Shown here piece by piece: positions 43,646 through 52,739 of a stretch of 64,000 bases of DNA. The translations under genes and the position numbers were made by a program. Below the pieces are notes generated by a model. The model worked only from the letters and a program-made list of their open reading frames with translations. It did not search any database and had not been told where the DNA came from. Source of the DNA: Ruminococcus sp. (GTDB lineage Bacteria > Bacillota > Clostridia > Oscillospirales > Ruminococcaceae); the NCBI RefSeq assembly GCF_016287535.1, contig NZ_JAEFAJ010000004.1:1-64000 (forward strand). Reading direction: 5' to 3'. Position 1 is the first letter of the stretch; each line of letters starts with the position of its first letter.

Positions 43646-44662
43646 ATGGATATAAAAAAGACTGTTATCTCGCTCGCAGAAGCCTGCGGAGCTTCCGGCA
43701 GCGAGAAATGCGCAGCGGAGCTTGCTTTGTCGATGCTCAGGGAATACTGTCCCGACGCAGAGATAATAAACGGAAATGTGATCGGACGCTTCGGCACTCA
43801 TAAGGAGGGACTTCCTCTGCTGGTGCTTGACGCTCATATAGATCAGGTGGGATTAATCGTAACATATATCACGGACGAGGGATTTGTGAAGGTCGGAAAT
43901 ATAGGCGGCATAGACCGCAGGCTCCTGCCTGCGCAGCCTGTTGTGATACACGGAAAGCGTGATGTTAAGGGAGTTATCTGCTCTGTTCCTCCTCATCTCA
44001 CCAACGGAGACAGCGGGGTCCTTGAAATGGAGGACGTGGCTATAGATACCGGACTGACAAAGGCAGAGCTTGAAGAGGTGATCGAAGCAGGAGACAGCAT
44101 AACCTTTGATGTGACCTGCCGTGACCTTATCGGCAGCCGTATCACAGGGGGCGCTCTTGACGACCGCTGCGGAGTTGCTTCCATACTTTATGCGCTGGAA
44201 CTCCTCAGGGATAAGCCCTTGGCTTACAATACTGCTGTTATATTCTCCACTCAGGAAGAAGTGGGTGAGCGCGGTGCCAAGATCGGCGCCTTTGAATTGG
44301 ATCCCGATATCGCTATTGCGGTCGATGTGAGCTTTGCCTACGCTATAGGCGAGGACGAGAGCAAGTGCGGCTATCTTGGAAAGGGACCCATGATAGGCAT
44401 TTCTCCCTCCCTTTCACGCGAGATAAGCGACAGCCTCATCAGCACGGCGAAGGCTGAAGATATACCATATCAGAGAGAGGTAATGAGCGGACTTACCTCC
44501 ACCAATGCCGACCGTTATTCAGTGAACCGCTGCGGCGCAAAGACCTGTACGGTATCTATACCGCTGAGGAATATGCACACTCCCGTTGAAGTGATAGACC
44601 TCGAGGACGTTGAAATGACCGCGAAGCTGCTTGCAGGATTCATAAGGGAGGGTGTAAAATGA
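43646..44662 (+). CDS. M42-family glutamyl aminopeptidase
   Basis: 338 residues. Metal ligands appear in LVLDAHIDQVGLIV, ALDDRCGVAS and FSTQEEVGERGA (catalytic Glu pair), with a late His in RNMHTP. M42 enzymes form large tetrahedral aminopeptidase complexes in the cytoplasm. It overlaps the next M42 gene by 4 bases; the two share the fold but differ in sequence, so they may form a mixed complex or divide substrates. The exact substrate is not readable. Confidence 0.9.
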   Translation: MDIKKTVISLAEACGASGSEKCAAELALSMLREYCPDAEIINGNVIGRFGTHKEGLPLLVLDAHIDQVGLIVTYITDEGFVKVGNIGGIDRRLLPAQPVVIHGKRDVKGVICSVPPHLTNGDSGVLEMEDVAIDTGLTKAELEEVIEAGDSITFDVTCRDLIGSRITGGALDDRCGVASILYALELLRDKPLAYNTAVIFSTQEEVGERGAKIGAFELDPDIAIAVDVSFAYAIGEDESKCGYLGKGPMIGISPSLSREISDSLISTAKAEDIPYQREVMSGLTSTNADRYSVNRCGAKTCTVSIPLRNMHTPVEVIDLEDVEMTAKLLAGFIREGVK

Positions 44663-45675
44663 AAGAGCTGCTTAAAGAGTTGTGTCTTATGGACGGAGTT
44701 TCAGGCGACGAGAGTGCTGTGCGCGAGCTTATAATAAGCAAAATAAAGGACGTATGCGAGTACAGGACAGATAATCTCGGAAATCTGATCTGCTTCAAAA
44801 AGGGAAGGAAAACTCCCGCTAAGAAGCTCATGGTGTGCGCACACATGGACGAGGTGGGCTTTATAATAACATATATCCGTCCCGACGGTACGCTCAGCTT
44901 CGGCAATGTGGGCGGTATCGACCCCTCTGTGGTCATCGGCAGACAGGTCAGAGTGGGAAAAAGCCGTATCAGCGGAGTTGTGGGCTCTACTGCTGTACAC
45001 AATCTCAGCAAGGAGCAGCGCGAAAGGGCTCCAAAGACCGACAGTCTCTACATAGATATCGGCGCTGCGGACAGGGCTGAGGCTGAGAAATACGTTTCTC
45101 CCGGAGACTGCGCTTATTTTGATTCGGAGTTTGTTGAAATAGGCAGCTGTATCAAGTCCAAGGCGATCGACGACCGTGCAGGCTGCGTTATGATGACAGA
45201 GCTAATGCATGAGGAGCTTGAATACGACACATACTTTGTTTTCAACGTGCAGGAGGAGATAGGTCTCCGCGGAGCAGCTGCTTCCGCATACTCTGTAGCC
45301 CCGGACTATGCCATAGTCCTCGAATCCACCACGGCTGCGGACATCGACGGAGCCTCCGGCGCAAAAAGGGTCTGCGAGGTCGGTAAGGGACCGGTGGTTT
45401 CCTTCATGGACAGGCATACCATGTATGACAAGGAGCTTTACCACCTTGCCTTTGATATCGCGGAGGAGCAGGGCATACCCTGTCAGACAAAGACCATGAT
45501 AGCAGGTGGAAATGACGCCGGAGCAATACACATAAGCGGCGGCGGAGTGCGTACAATGGCTGTATCGCTGCCATGCAGATATCTTCATTCACCGTCGTCG
45601 GTCATAGCCTGCACCGACCTTGAAAATACATATAAACTGGTAAAATCTCTTATCGGAAGGATACATGAGATATGA
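44659..45675 (+). CDS. Second M42-family aminopeptidase
   Basis: 338 residues, the same length as its neighbour. Metal and catalytic motifs: MVCAHMDEVGFII, AIDDRAGCVM, VFNVQEEIGLRGA, and CRYLHSPSSV at the C-terminus. GGAGGGTGT precedes ATG, which overlaps the upstream stop. It also overlaps the GNAT gene by 4 bases, so three genes form a tight operon. Confidence 0.9.
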   Translation: MKELLKELCLMDGVSGDESAVRELIISKIKDVCEYRTDNLGNLICFKKGRKTPAKKLMVCAHMDEVGFIITYIRPDGTLSFGNVGGIDPSVVIGRQVRVGKSRISGVVGSTAVHNLSKEQRERAPKTDSLYIDIGAADRAEAEKYVSPGDCAYFDSEFVEIGSCIKSKAIDDRAGCVMMTELMHEELEYDTYFVFNVQEEIGLRGAAASAYSVAPDYAIVLESTTAADIDGASGAKRVCEVGKGPVVSFMDRHTMYDKELYHLAFDIAEEQGIPCQTKTMIAGGNDAGAIHISGGGVRTMAVSLPCRYLHSPSSVIACTDLENTYKLVKSLIGRIHEI

Positions 45676-46469
45676 TAAAGCTTATCGAACATGAGCACGA
45701 GCTTGACCGCGTACTGCTCAACAAGACCCTCTCAGGCAAGAAAATGCTTGCCTATATGAGAGCCTACGGTCCGAATTATGAATTCTGCCGTTTCTACAAG
45801 ATAACTGACGGTATCGGTACGGGTTTCATGTTTATCATCAATTCCACACTGATAATATGCGGCGACGGAAAGCTTGAACCCAATGACGAGATAGACCTTT
45901 TTGTAAGCATGAACCTGCCTTTCCGTATCGAGGGCGACCAGAAGATACTGGAGGGTATAACCATACCGGACCGTTATCAGGTGCTCAACCGTACTATTTT
46001 CGAGCTTATCCCAGATGATACGCCTCTTGAAGCTATCGAGGAGCACGTTGAGTTCAATCCCAGCCTTCCTGACGTATACAAGATACTCTGTGAGGGCTTC
46101 CCGAATATAGCGGATTTCTCTCTTTGGTACACGGATACCTCCCACCGCTGCCGCCACGGTATCAGCCGTGTGTTTACCTACCGCAACTCCACAACGGCTT
46201 CGGCAGTATTTGATATCGGCAGCACAGTCCTTATCGGACAGGTTGCTACAAACAAGGCTGCAAGAGGACGGGGTTACGCAAGGGAGTTCCTGAAATGGCT
46301 GGCGAAGTTCTTCAACGGACTCGGAAAAAGGGCGTATCTCCTTGCTCTCGACGTCAGAGTGAGCTTCTATCAGGAGATAGGCTTCCGTATCGCAGGACGT
46401 GAGATAGTCCTTGAACGTATCGACATCGAGAAGGAAAGCGCTGCAAAGGGACGCCTTGAGGAAAGGTGA
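45672..46469 (+). CDS. GNAT-family N-acetyltransferase
   Basis: 265 residues. The C-terminal half is a GNAT domain with the acetyl-CoA motif LIGQVATNKAARGRGYAREFL and RAYLLALDVRVSFYQEIGFR. The N-terminal 120 residues are an unrecognised domain. It is in the M42 peptidase operon, so it may acetylate free amino acids or peptides released by them; that link is inference. Confidence 0.85.
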   Translation: MIKLIEHEHELDRVLLNKTLSGKKMLAYMRAYGPNYEFCRFYKITDGIGTGFMFIINSTLIICGDGKLEPNDEIDLFVSMNLPFRIEGDQKILEGITIPDRYQVLNRTIFELIPDDTPLEAIEEHVEFNPSLPDVYKILCEGFPNIADFSLWYTDTSHRCRHGISRVFTYRNSTTASAVFDIGSTVLIGQVATNKAARGRGYAREFLKWLAKFFNGLGKRAYLLALDVRVSFYQEIGFRIAGREIVLERIDIEKESAAKGRLEER

Positions 46470-46504
46470 TAGCTGCCTATAGGCTATAAGTATTATATAA
46501 CGTC

Positions 46505-46533
46505 TTGACTTTTACCGGCGGATAGGGTATAAT
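46505..46533 (+). promoter_or_regulatory. Sigma-A promoter of the amidohydrolase gene
   Basis: TTGACT, 17 bases, TATAAT. Confidence 0.75.
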
Positions 46534-46567
46534 GTTCATTGAATCTGTATTTTAGGAGATGGATATA

Positions 46568-47380
46568 ATGAACCCTGAGGTTTACGGAAAATATGAGATA
46601 ATAGACGCTCATTCCCATATATTTCCCGAAAAGATCGCCGATACTGCGACGGACAGCATAGGACATTTTTACGGTCTGCCCATGAACAACAGAGGCTTCA
46701 GCGAGAAGCTCATCGAAGCCGGCAGCAGGATAGGCGTTAAAAAGTATCTTGTGTGCTCAACAGCCACAAGTCCGAGACAGACAAGCAATATCAATATATA
46801 TATCGCAGGAGAGTGCGAGAAGCACAGATGCTTCTACGGTTTCGGCACAACCCATGCGGATTCCGAGGACCTTGAAGGCGATATAGAGCAGATAATATCC
46901 CTCGGACTCCACGGTGTGAAGCTGCACCCTGATTTTCAGAAGTTCAACGCCGATTCTCCTGAGGCTTTCAGGATATACGAGCTCATGGAGGGAAGACTTC
47001 CTCTGCTCATACACTGCGGCGACGCAAGATATGATTACTCCGCGCCTGAGCGCATAAAGAGGATACACGACAATTTCCCGAAGCTGAAGATACTTGCCGC
47101 ACATCTCGGCGGATATCAGCAGTGGGACGCTGCGGAAAAGATCCTTCCGGGACTTGAGAACGTCAGATTTGACGTCAGCAGCTCGCTGGCATTCCTGACT
47201 CCTGAGAGAGCCGCAGGGATAGTAAGAAAGTATGGTATCGAAAACTGCTTCTTCGGTTCTGATTTCCCAATGTGGAGCCATGAGGACGAGCTTATGCGCT
47301 TCCTGAAGCTTGGCTTCACCGAGGAAGAAAATCAGATGATACTTGCAGACAATTTCAAGGAGTTTCTTGAGATAAAATAA
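46568..47380 (+). CDS. Amidohydrolase-family metal-dependent hydrolase
   Basis: 270 residues of a TIM-barrel hydrolase. Visible metal motifs are IIDAHSHIFPEK near the start, GVKLHPDFQ, LLIHCGD, LAAHLGGY and the late Asp in FFGSDFPMWSH. It resembles the amidohydrolase-2 (ACMSD-like) group; the substrate is unknown. The track start 46559 leaves no room for AGGAG; ATG 46568 has it 9 bases upstream. A terminator follows. Confidence 0.88.
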   Translation: MNPEVYGKYEIIDAHSHIFPEKIADTATDSIGHFYGLPMNNRGFSEKLIEAGSRIGVKKYLVCSTATSPRQTSNINIYIAGECEKHRCFYGFGTTHADSEDLEGDIEQIISLGLHGVKLHPDFQKFNADSPEAFRIYELMEGRLPLLIHCGDARYDYSAPERIKRIHDNFPKLKILAAHLGGYQQWDAAEKILPGLENVRFDVSSSLAFLTPERAAGIVRKYGIENCFFGSDFPMWSHEDELMRFLKLGFTEEENQMILADNFKEFLEIK

Positions 47381-47383
47381 CAG

Positions 47384-47412
47384 AAACGGGACACAGCTGT
47401 CCCGTTTTTCTT
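47384..47412 (+). terminator. Terminator of the amidohydrolase gene
   Basis: AAACGGGACA / TGTCCCGTTT stem with loop CAGC, then TTCTTTGG. The ribosome site of the next gene begins directly after it. Confidence 0.8.
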
Positions 47413-47429
47413 TGGAAAGGAATATCTTT

Positions 47430-47843
47430 ATGGTAAAGGATATAGTAAGGGACGAAGCTGTCCTCGCAGTAAAGTCTGAGCCTGCAACGAGAGCGGATAT
47501 ACAGGTCGTCCGCGACCTTCTCGATACGGTAAAGGCAAACGCGGAGCGCTGTGTGGGAATGGCTGCGAATATGATAGGTGTACACAAGACCATACTTGTG
47601 GCGCTTATAGGCGATGAATATATCGCAATGATAAATCCCGTGATAGTTGACCGCTCAAAGGAGACCTACGATACCGAGGAGGGCTGCCTCTCCCTCAGCG
47701 GAGTACGTCCCGTGACCCGTCACCGTATCATAACAGTGGAGTATACGGACAGGAAGTTCAAGCGCCGCCGGGGGATATTCCGGGACTTTGAGGCGGAGAT
47801 AATACAGCACGAGATAGACCATTTCAGCGGTATCATAATCTGA
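47430..47843 (+). CDS. def: Peptide deformylase homologue with altered motif 1
   Basis: 137 residues, shorter than the usual 150-180. Motif 2 (EEGCLSLSGV) and motif 3 with metal ligands (QHEIDHFSG) are intact. In motif 1, the family GxGxAAxQ reads VGMAANMIG, so the active-site Gln is replaced by Met. The protein ends right after motif 3. It may be a slow or specialised deformylase, or act on another N-acyl peptide; a second canonical def would be expected elsewhere in the genome. The track start at 47412 is TTG; ATG 47430 has GAAAGG at good spacing. Confidence 0.8.
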   Translation: MVKDIVRDEAVLAVKSEPATRADIQVVRDLLDTVKANAERCVGMAANMIGVHKTILVALIGDEYIAMINPVIVDRSKETYDTEEGCLSLSGVRPVTRHRIITVEYTDRKFKRRRGIFRDFEAEIIQHEIDHFSGIII

Positions 47844-47944
47844 GACTGGAATCACGCAATATTCTGCGTTGTCATATAATACATTGAGGGAGGGGAGTCT
47901 CCCTCCCTTAATACGGCGGTTTTCCGCCATATGGAGGTATATGT

Positions 47945-48802
47945 ATGGCGACTTTCTATAATCAGGCTACTCTGTCCTATAACGGTACAGTTGCAAGCTC
48001 AAATATAACCTCAGGCGAGATACTTGAGGTGCTTTCCGCGGAGAAGAGTGCTGTTTCGGACAGCTACTCGCAGGGAAGTGAAAACGTCTATATGATAAGT
48101 ATCGTGAATTCAGGTTCTGTCTGCTACAGCGGACTCACTGTCACAGACGACCTCGGTGCCTACAGCTTCGGTGAGACAGGTACCGCTGTTCCACTGACCT
48201 ACAGGGACGGCTCTCTTGCTTATTATGTAAATGGCGTTCAGCAGCCCGAACCTGCGGTGACATCGGTCTCACCTCTCACGGTGACGGGTATAAATGTACC
48301 GGCAGGCGGCAATGCTATGCTGGTATACGCAGCTTCCGCAAACAGCTTCGCCCCTATGGGAGCCGACGCTGATATAGAGAACACCGCAGTTATAAGCGGA
48401 GCCGGCTTTGAGCCTGTGACAGTATCCGAGACTATCTCCTACAGCGACGGCATCGACCTTGCTATCAGCAAGTCTCTCAGTCCTGCTGCTGTTGAGGAGA
48501 ACGGTGAGGTGACCTACACCTTTATTATCCAGAATTTCGGAACAGCTCCGGCAGAGGCTGCGGATAACGTGATATTCAGCGATACCTTCACACCTGCCCT
48601 CAGCGGACTTACGGCTGAGTTCAACGGAACGACCTGGGTATCGGGAACCAACTACGCTTATGATCCCGATACTGGAGTATTCACCAGCCTTGACGGACAG
48701 GTAACTGTACCCGCGGCAAGCTTTTCACAGTCAGATACAACAGGTGAGTGGGCTGCGCAGGCAGGAGTAAGCACTCTTGTTATCAGGGGCAGACTGGCAT
48801 AA
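47945..48802 (+). CDS. DUF11-type beta-sandwich repeat protein
   Basis: 285 residues with two DUF11-like modules (about 20-150 and 165-285; ENVYMISIVNSGSVCYSGLTVTDDLG and NGEVTYTFIIQNFGTAPAEA). DUF11 domains are usually secreted surface stalks, yet there is no signal peptide or anchor here. In spore formers, similar signal-less DUF11 proteins are found in cell or spore coats. A hairpin pair (GGGAGGG / CCCTCCC and GGCGG / CCGCC) lies in the leader. The function is unknown. Confidence 0.7.
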   Translation: MATFYNQATLSYNGTVASSNITSGEILEVLSAEKSAVSDSYSQGSENVYMISIVNSGSVCYSGLTVTDDLGAYSFGETGTAVPLTYRDGSLAYYVNGVQQPEPAVTSVSPLTVTGINVPAGGNAMLVYAASANSFAPMGADADIENTAVISGAGFEPVTVSETISYSDGIDLAISKSLSPAAVEENGEVTYTFIIQNFGTAPAEAADNVIFSDTFTPALSGLTAEFNGTTWVSGTNYAYDPDTGVFTSLDGQVTVPAASFSQSDTTGEWAAQAGVSTLVIRGRLA

Positions 48803-48805
48803 AGT

Positions 48806-48836
48806 AAAATGGGACACGAAAGTGTCCCATTTTTTA
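48806..48836. terminator. Bidirectional terminator
   Basis: AAAATGGGACAC / GTGTCCCATTTT perfect 12-bp stem with loop GAAA and TTT; serves the DUF11 gene and the convergent deacetylase gene. Confidence 0.9.
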
Positions 48837-49568
48837 TACCGTAAAGCCCTTTGCGCGGAAATTGTCTATAAGCTCTCCCAGTATCTCTGCATTTGTAGCT
48901 GAAACAGAGTGAAGCAGCAGTATCTCTCCGCCGTGAGCTGCGTCGGTCAGCTTTTTCAGACCCTCAGCCGGATCAGGCTGACAGTCTGTTTTCCAGTCAA
49001 CATAGGCGCTGCTCCAGAAAAGAGTGGTGTAGCCGCAGTCCTTTGCGATACCGAGAGCGTGCTCGGAGTATTCACCGCAGGGACAGCGGAAAAACTGCAT
49101 CTGATAGCCGTAATTGTTCATTACATAGTTATGCAGGGATTGTATCTCATTCTTTGCGTCCTCATCGGACAGAGCCGGCAGACTTGCATGAGTCATGCCG
49201 TGATTTCCGAGGATATGCCCCTCGTCTATCATGCGCTTTACCAGCGCTGTCTCTGTTTTTGCGTAGGGACCTGTCAGGAAGAATATCGCATGGACGTCCT
49301 TTTCCTTCAGAGTATCCAGTATCTTTGCGGTATAGCCGTTTTCATAGCCCTGATCAAAGGTGATGATTATTCTTTTATCGTCATCCGACAGGGCGAAGGC
49401 ATCAAGGTCGCCGAATCGGCTGTTGAACTGCACTGCGTCAACGGGGCGGTTCATCTCATCGACTGCCGTTCCCTGACCGTAGCCTTTCTTTGTACAGTCG
49501 GCAGCATATACTGCCGTACATGGCAAAGCAGCGGCGGTAAGCAATGCAGCGGAAGCGTTTATTTTCAT
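48834..49568 (-). CDS. PdaA-like polysaccharide deacetylase
   Basis: 244 residues with a signal peptide (LLTAAALPCTAVYAAD) and a NodB domain. Motif 1 is ITFDQGYENGYT, resembling PdaA (delta-lactam-forming) more than chitin deacetylases; HGMTHASLP gives the metal histidines, and RCPCGEYS and LLLHSV are the later motifs. PdaA removes acetyl from muramic acid to make cortex muramic lactam. With yabPQ and the SpoIVFB-like gene, this suggests a retained sporulation set. ATG 49568 (third codon of the track ORF) fits GAGG spacing better. Confidence 0.87.
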   Translation of the reverse strand: MKINASAALLTAAALPCTAVYAADCTKKGYGQGTAVDEMNRPVDAVQFNSRFGDLDAFALSDDDKRIIITFDQGYENGYTAKILDTLKEKDVHAIFFLTGPYAKTETALVKRMIDEGHILGNHGMTHASLPALSDEDAKNEIQSLHNYVMNNYGYQMQFFRCPCGEYSEHALGIAKDCGYTTLFWSSAYVDWKTDCQPDPAEGLKKLTDAAHGGEILLLHSVSATNAEILGELIDNFRAKGFTV

Positions 49569-49698
49569 AAGCATTTACCTCTGATTTCTGAGTGCGGAAT
49601 AACTCCGCAATAGTATTATGAGCTGTGAAAATGAGAAAAAACATGGGTATTTTTGCATTTTTCGCAATTTTTTGCATAATTATTACTGAGGTGATATT

Positions 49699-49989
49699 AT
49701 GGGAAATGATGAAGCGAAAGAGGAGTACGACAGCGGCAGCACGGAAGCCCTTATGGCGGAATACGACAGAAAGCGAAGAAACAAGGCAGATGATATTATA
49801 GCCACGCAGGCAGTGATATGCATACTTCTTGCGGCTCTGCTCGCGGGAGGCAGGATATTCCGTCCTGAAGTGACTGCCGGGGTGTTCGGACGGATAAAAA
49901 GTCTTGCGGCTGACACGGCAGAGGTAATGCCGAATCCCATAGATATACTGATAGATTATTTTGATAAGAATCAGGATATGCGGAACTGA
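49699..49989 (+). CDS. Small single-span membrane protein before the M50 gene
   Basis: 96 residues: an acidic/basic cytoplasmic part (EALMAEYDRKRRNKADD), one membrane segment (IIATQAVICILLAALLAGG), then about 40 external residues. It overlaps the following SpoIVFB-like gene by 29 bases. In Bacillus the equivalent position is spoIVFA, which holds SpoIVFB inactive; this protein is much shorter and lacks the LytM domain, so homology is only suggested by position and topology. Confidence 0.65.
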   Translation: MGNDEAKEEYDSGSTEALMAEYDRKRRNKADDIIATQAVICILLAALLAGGRIFRPEVTAGVFGRIKSLAADTAEVMPNPIDILIDYFDKNQDMRN

Positions 49990-50533
49990 TGTCCGTATAC
50001 ATTTTTCTTTTTTTGTATTCAACGCGCTGATATTCCTGTTCCGCAGCAGCAGTCTCATACTTGCATTCTATACGGTATGCGCCCTCCACGAAGCAGGACA
50101 TCTTGCGGCTCTTGCGCTGTGCGGCGGAAGGGTCAGAGCTGTTGAGATAAGCGGAGCGGGGATCCGTATCGTAACACGAAAAGGCGGCACGTTCCCGACA
50201 CGCAGCAGCGTATTCGTGCTGCTTTCGGGACCTGCCGCCAATATTGCTGTTTATTCTGTTATGAAGCTCGCAGGCTGCGGCGGTATATTTCCGCTGCTGA
50301 ATCTTTCCGCAGCTGTCTATAATATGCTGCCATATTACAGCCTTGACGGCGGAGCGGTCATTGCCTGCATTACAGAGGGAAGAGCCTGTGAACGCACAGC
50401 TGCTCTTGCCGTGAAAGCTATGGGGATCATGATGACAGCTCTTTCCGCAGCGGCTGTCCTGCGTTGCGGTATTACAGCCCTGCCGTTGCTCATAGCTTCA
50501 GCTGCTCTGTATACCGGGGATATCCGTAGATAG
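49961..50533 (+). CDS. SpoIVFB-like M50 site-2 protease
   Basis: 190 residues, strongly hydrophobic. The zinc motif is ALHEAGH and the second motif is MLPYYSLDGG, both typical of SpoIVFB/S2P. In Bacillus SpoIVFB cleaves pro-sigma-K in the mother cell. The start is TTG at 49961; no ATG gives the family N-terminus (IRICGTDVRIHFSFF), and there is no good ribosome site, so it is probably coupled to the upstream gene. It is shorter than typical SpoIVFB (about 290) and lacks the CBS domain. Confidence 0.82.
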   Translation: MIRIRICGTDVRIHFSFFVFNALIFLFRSSSLILAFYTVCALHEAGHLAALALCGGRVRAVEISGAGIRIVTRKGGTFPTRSSVFVLLSGPAANIAVYSVMKLAGCGGIFPLLNLSAAVYNMLPYYSLDGGAVIACITEGRACERTAALAVKAMGIMMTALSAAAVLRCGITALPLLIASAALYTGDIRR

Positions 50534-50537
50534 TCCT

Positions 50538-51716
50538 TTATTCTGCGTGAGCAGCTATACGGTATATGGTTGCGATATCCTGAGCCGAGAGATGAACGAA
50601 TCCGCCGGTCTTTCCGTCACCGATGCCGAGCTTGTCCACCAGCTTCGGGATATCCTCTTCCTTTGCGCCCAGCTCCTTGAAGTTTATCGGCATACCTATG
50701 CTGCGGAGGAAGCCGCGGAAGCACTGTATGCCCTCAAGAGCTGTTTCGTCAGGATTCTCAAAATTCATCTGACAGCCCCATACCCGGACAGCCATCTGAG
50801 CGAAACGCATTACATTATGCTTGTATACGAATTCCATCCATGCGGGCATGACTACAGCGAGTCCTGCACCGTGTGCGCAGTCATAGAGAGCTGAAAGCTC
50901 GTGCTCTATGCGGTGGCTGTTCCAGTCCTGAGCTCTTCCTACGCCGACTATGTCAGTGTGAGCGACCGTACCTGCCCACATTATATTTGCTCTTGCCTCA
51001 TAATTGTCGGGCTGTACGATAACACGGGGAGTTTCCTTTATCATTGTAAGAAGTACAGCTTCACAGAGACGGTCTGTGATCTCGACCTCGTGAGTGTTTG
51101 TGAAATAGCGCTCAAAAACGTGAGCCATTATATCCGTTGCGCCGCAGGCTGTCTGATAAGCAGGAAGAGAGCAGGTAAGCTCAGGGTCAAGTATGGAAAA
51201 ACGTGGACGGAGCTTGTCAGAGCCCACATCGCGCTTGAAGCTTCCGTCTTCTTTGGTGACGACCGACGCACCTGAGCCTTCGCTTCCGGCAGCCGCTATA
51301 GTTAGCACAGTACCAATGGGGAGAGCCTTCTCAACTTCCTTGCCTGTGCCGTAGAAGTCCCAGAAGTCTCCGTCATACGGCACACCGAGAGCGATAGCCT
51401 TTGAGGAGTCTATACATGAGCCGCCGCCTACGGAGAGAATAAAGTCAACATTTTCATCGCGGCAGAGCTGAATTCCCTTGTAGATGAGAGTATCACGGGG
51501 ATTGGGCTGTACTCCGCCAAGCTCTGTGAACTCTATTCCGCACTCGCTGAGTGAAGCCTTGACCTTTGCGATGAGTCCGGACTTGACCGCGGAGCCTGAG
51601 CCGTAGTGTATGAGCACCTTTGTGCCTCCGTACTTCTTTACCATTTCTCCTGCTTTTGATTCCGTATCCCTTCCGAATATGAACTCCGTGGGGCTGTAAA
51701 ACTGAAAATTATCCAT
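50538..51716 (-). CDS. Iron-containing alcohol dehydrogenase
   Basis: 392 residues of the type-III (iron) ADH family. The NAD(P) site is in SVGGGSCIDSSKAIALG; metal ligands in GATDIMAHVFE and WNSHRIEHELSALYDCAHGAG. The sequence resembles BdhA/YqhD NADPH-dependent butanol or aldehyde reductases. It would reduce acetaldehyde or butyraldehyde during fermentation. GGAGG precedes ATG. It is followed on the same strand after the SDR gene. Confidence 0.92.
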   Translation of the reverse strand: MDNFQFYSPTEFIFGRDTESKAGEMVKKYGGTKVLIHYGSGSAVKSGLIAKVKASLSECGIEFTELGGVQPNPRDTLIYKGIQLCRDENVDFILSVGGGSCIDSSKAIALGVPYDGDFWDFYGTGKEVEKALPIGTVLTIAAAGSEGSGASVVTKEDGSFKRDVGSDKLRPRFSILDPELTCSLPAYQTACGATDIMAHVFERYFTNTHEVEITDRLCEAVLLTMIKETPRVIVQPDNYEARANIMWAGTVAHTDIVGVGRAQDWNSHRIEHELSALYDCAHGAGLAVVMPAWMEFVYKHNVMRFAQMAVRVWGCQMNFENPDETALEGIQCFRGFLRSIGMPINFKELGAKEEDIPKLVDKLGIGDGKTGGFVHLSAQDIATIYRIAAHAE

Positions 51717-51734
51717 TATGTATTCCTCCCTTTA

Positions 51735-52739
51735 TTATATTTTTATATTTTTTATTGCTTCAGCGACCTTATCGCACCAGCTGTCGAATTCTCTATCCTC
51801 AGTCTGGCACTCCTTATGGGCGAGTATGTATCTTATAGTGCTCCTTATGCCCTGGTCTGCACGTACAGTTGCGGTAAAGCCGGGAACTGCGCGTTTTATC
51901 TTTGAGTTGTCGAATATAACTGTATTTGCCTTGTCGCCGGTAAGAGTGCCCTCGAAATCGTAGGGACCTATGGCGTTGAGCAGCTCCGACGAAACATGGC
52001 AGGCGTTCAGCTCAACGCCCAGCTCGTCGGCAATTATTGAATAAATCTGGTTCCATGTGACGCTTTCATCAGAGGTTATATGGAAAGCCTGTCCGATAGC
52101 GTGGATATTTCCCACAAGTCCGGCATATGCCTTTGCGAAGTCGCTGTTGTGGGTGATAGTCCAGAGTGAGGTGCCGTCGCCGTGTATTATGACCGGCTTG
52201 CCCTCCATTATCCTTTTGACCACCTGCCAGCTGCCCTTGTCTCCGTGTACTCCGAGGGGCACCGACCTCTCGTCGTAGGTGTGGCTGGGACGTACAATAG
52301 TTACGGGAAATCCGTTTTCGCGGTACTGCTTCATAAGGTATTCCTCGCAGGCTATCTTGTCACGGGAGTACTGCCAGTGGGGATTAGCAAGGGGAGTGCT
52401 CTCGGTAATGACGCAGTCCGCAAGTGGCTTCTGATAAGCGGAAGCGGAGCTGATATAGATGTACTGCTTCGTTCTGCCGCTGAAAAGCCGGAAATCCCTT
52501 TCCACCTGTGACGGTACGAAGCCTATGAACTCTCCGACGCAGTCGAAGCTCATACCTTTGAGTTTTTCTGCGGCTTCCGGCTCGTCTGAGATATCGCACT
52601 GTATGGTACGTACATTTTCAGGCAGTTCACTGTTCCTGCCGCCGCGGTTCAGCAGCAGGACCTCATGTCCCTGCTGAGCAAGGAGCTTTGTTATTGCCAT
52701 ACTTATAGTGCCTGTTCCGCCGATGAGTAGTATCTTCAA
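51735..52739 (-). CDS. NAD-dependent epimerase/dehydratase (extended SDR)
   Basis: About 334 residues. The Rossmann motif is ILLIGGTGTISMAI at the N-terminus, then YISSASAYQ and the catalytic YSRDK (YxxxK). Such SDRs often act on nucleotide sugars, but this lineage also includes plant-like CSP41-type proteins, so the substrate is uncertain. The track start is GTG at 52751; the family N-terminus and GAGAGGTG spacing favour TTG at 52739. It lies 18 bases before the alcohol dehydrogenase on the same strand. Confidence 0.8.
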   Translation of the reverse strand: MKILLIGGTGTISMAITKLLAQQGHEVLLLNRGGRNSELPENVRTIQCDISDEPEAAEKLKGMSFDCVGEFIGFVPSQVERDFRLFSGRTKQYIYISSASAYQKPLADCVITESTPLANPHWQYSRDKIACEEYLMKQYRENGFPVTIVRPSHTYDERSVPLGVHGDKGSWQVVKRIMEGKPVIIHGDGTSLWTITHNSDFAKAYAGLVGNIHAIGQAFHITSDESVTWNQIYSIIADELGVELNACHVSSELLNAIGPYDFEGTLTGDKANTVIFDNSKIKRAVPGFTATVRADQGIRSTIRYILAHKECQTEDREFDSWCDKVAEAIKNIKI

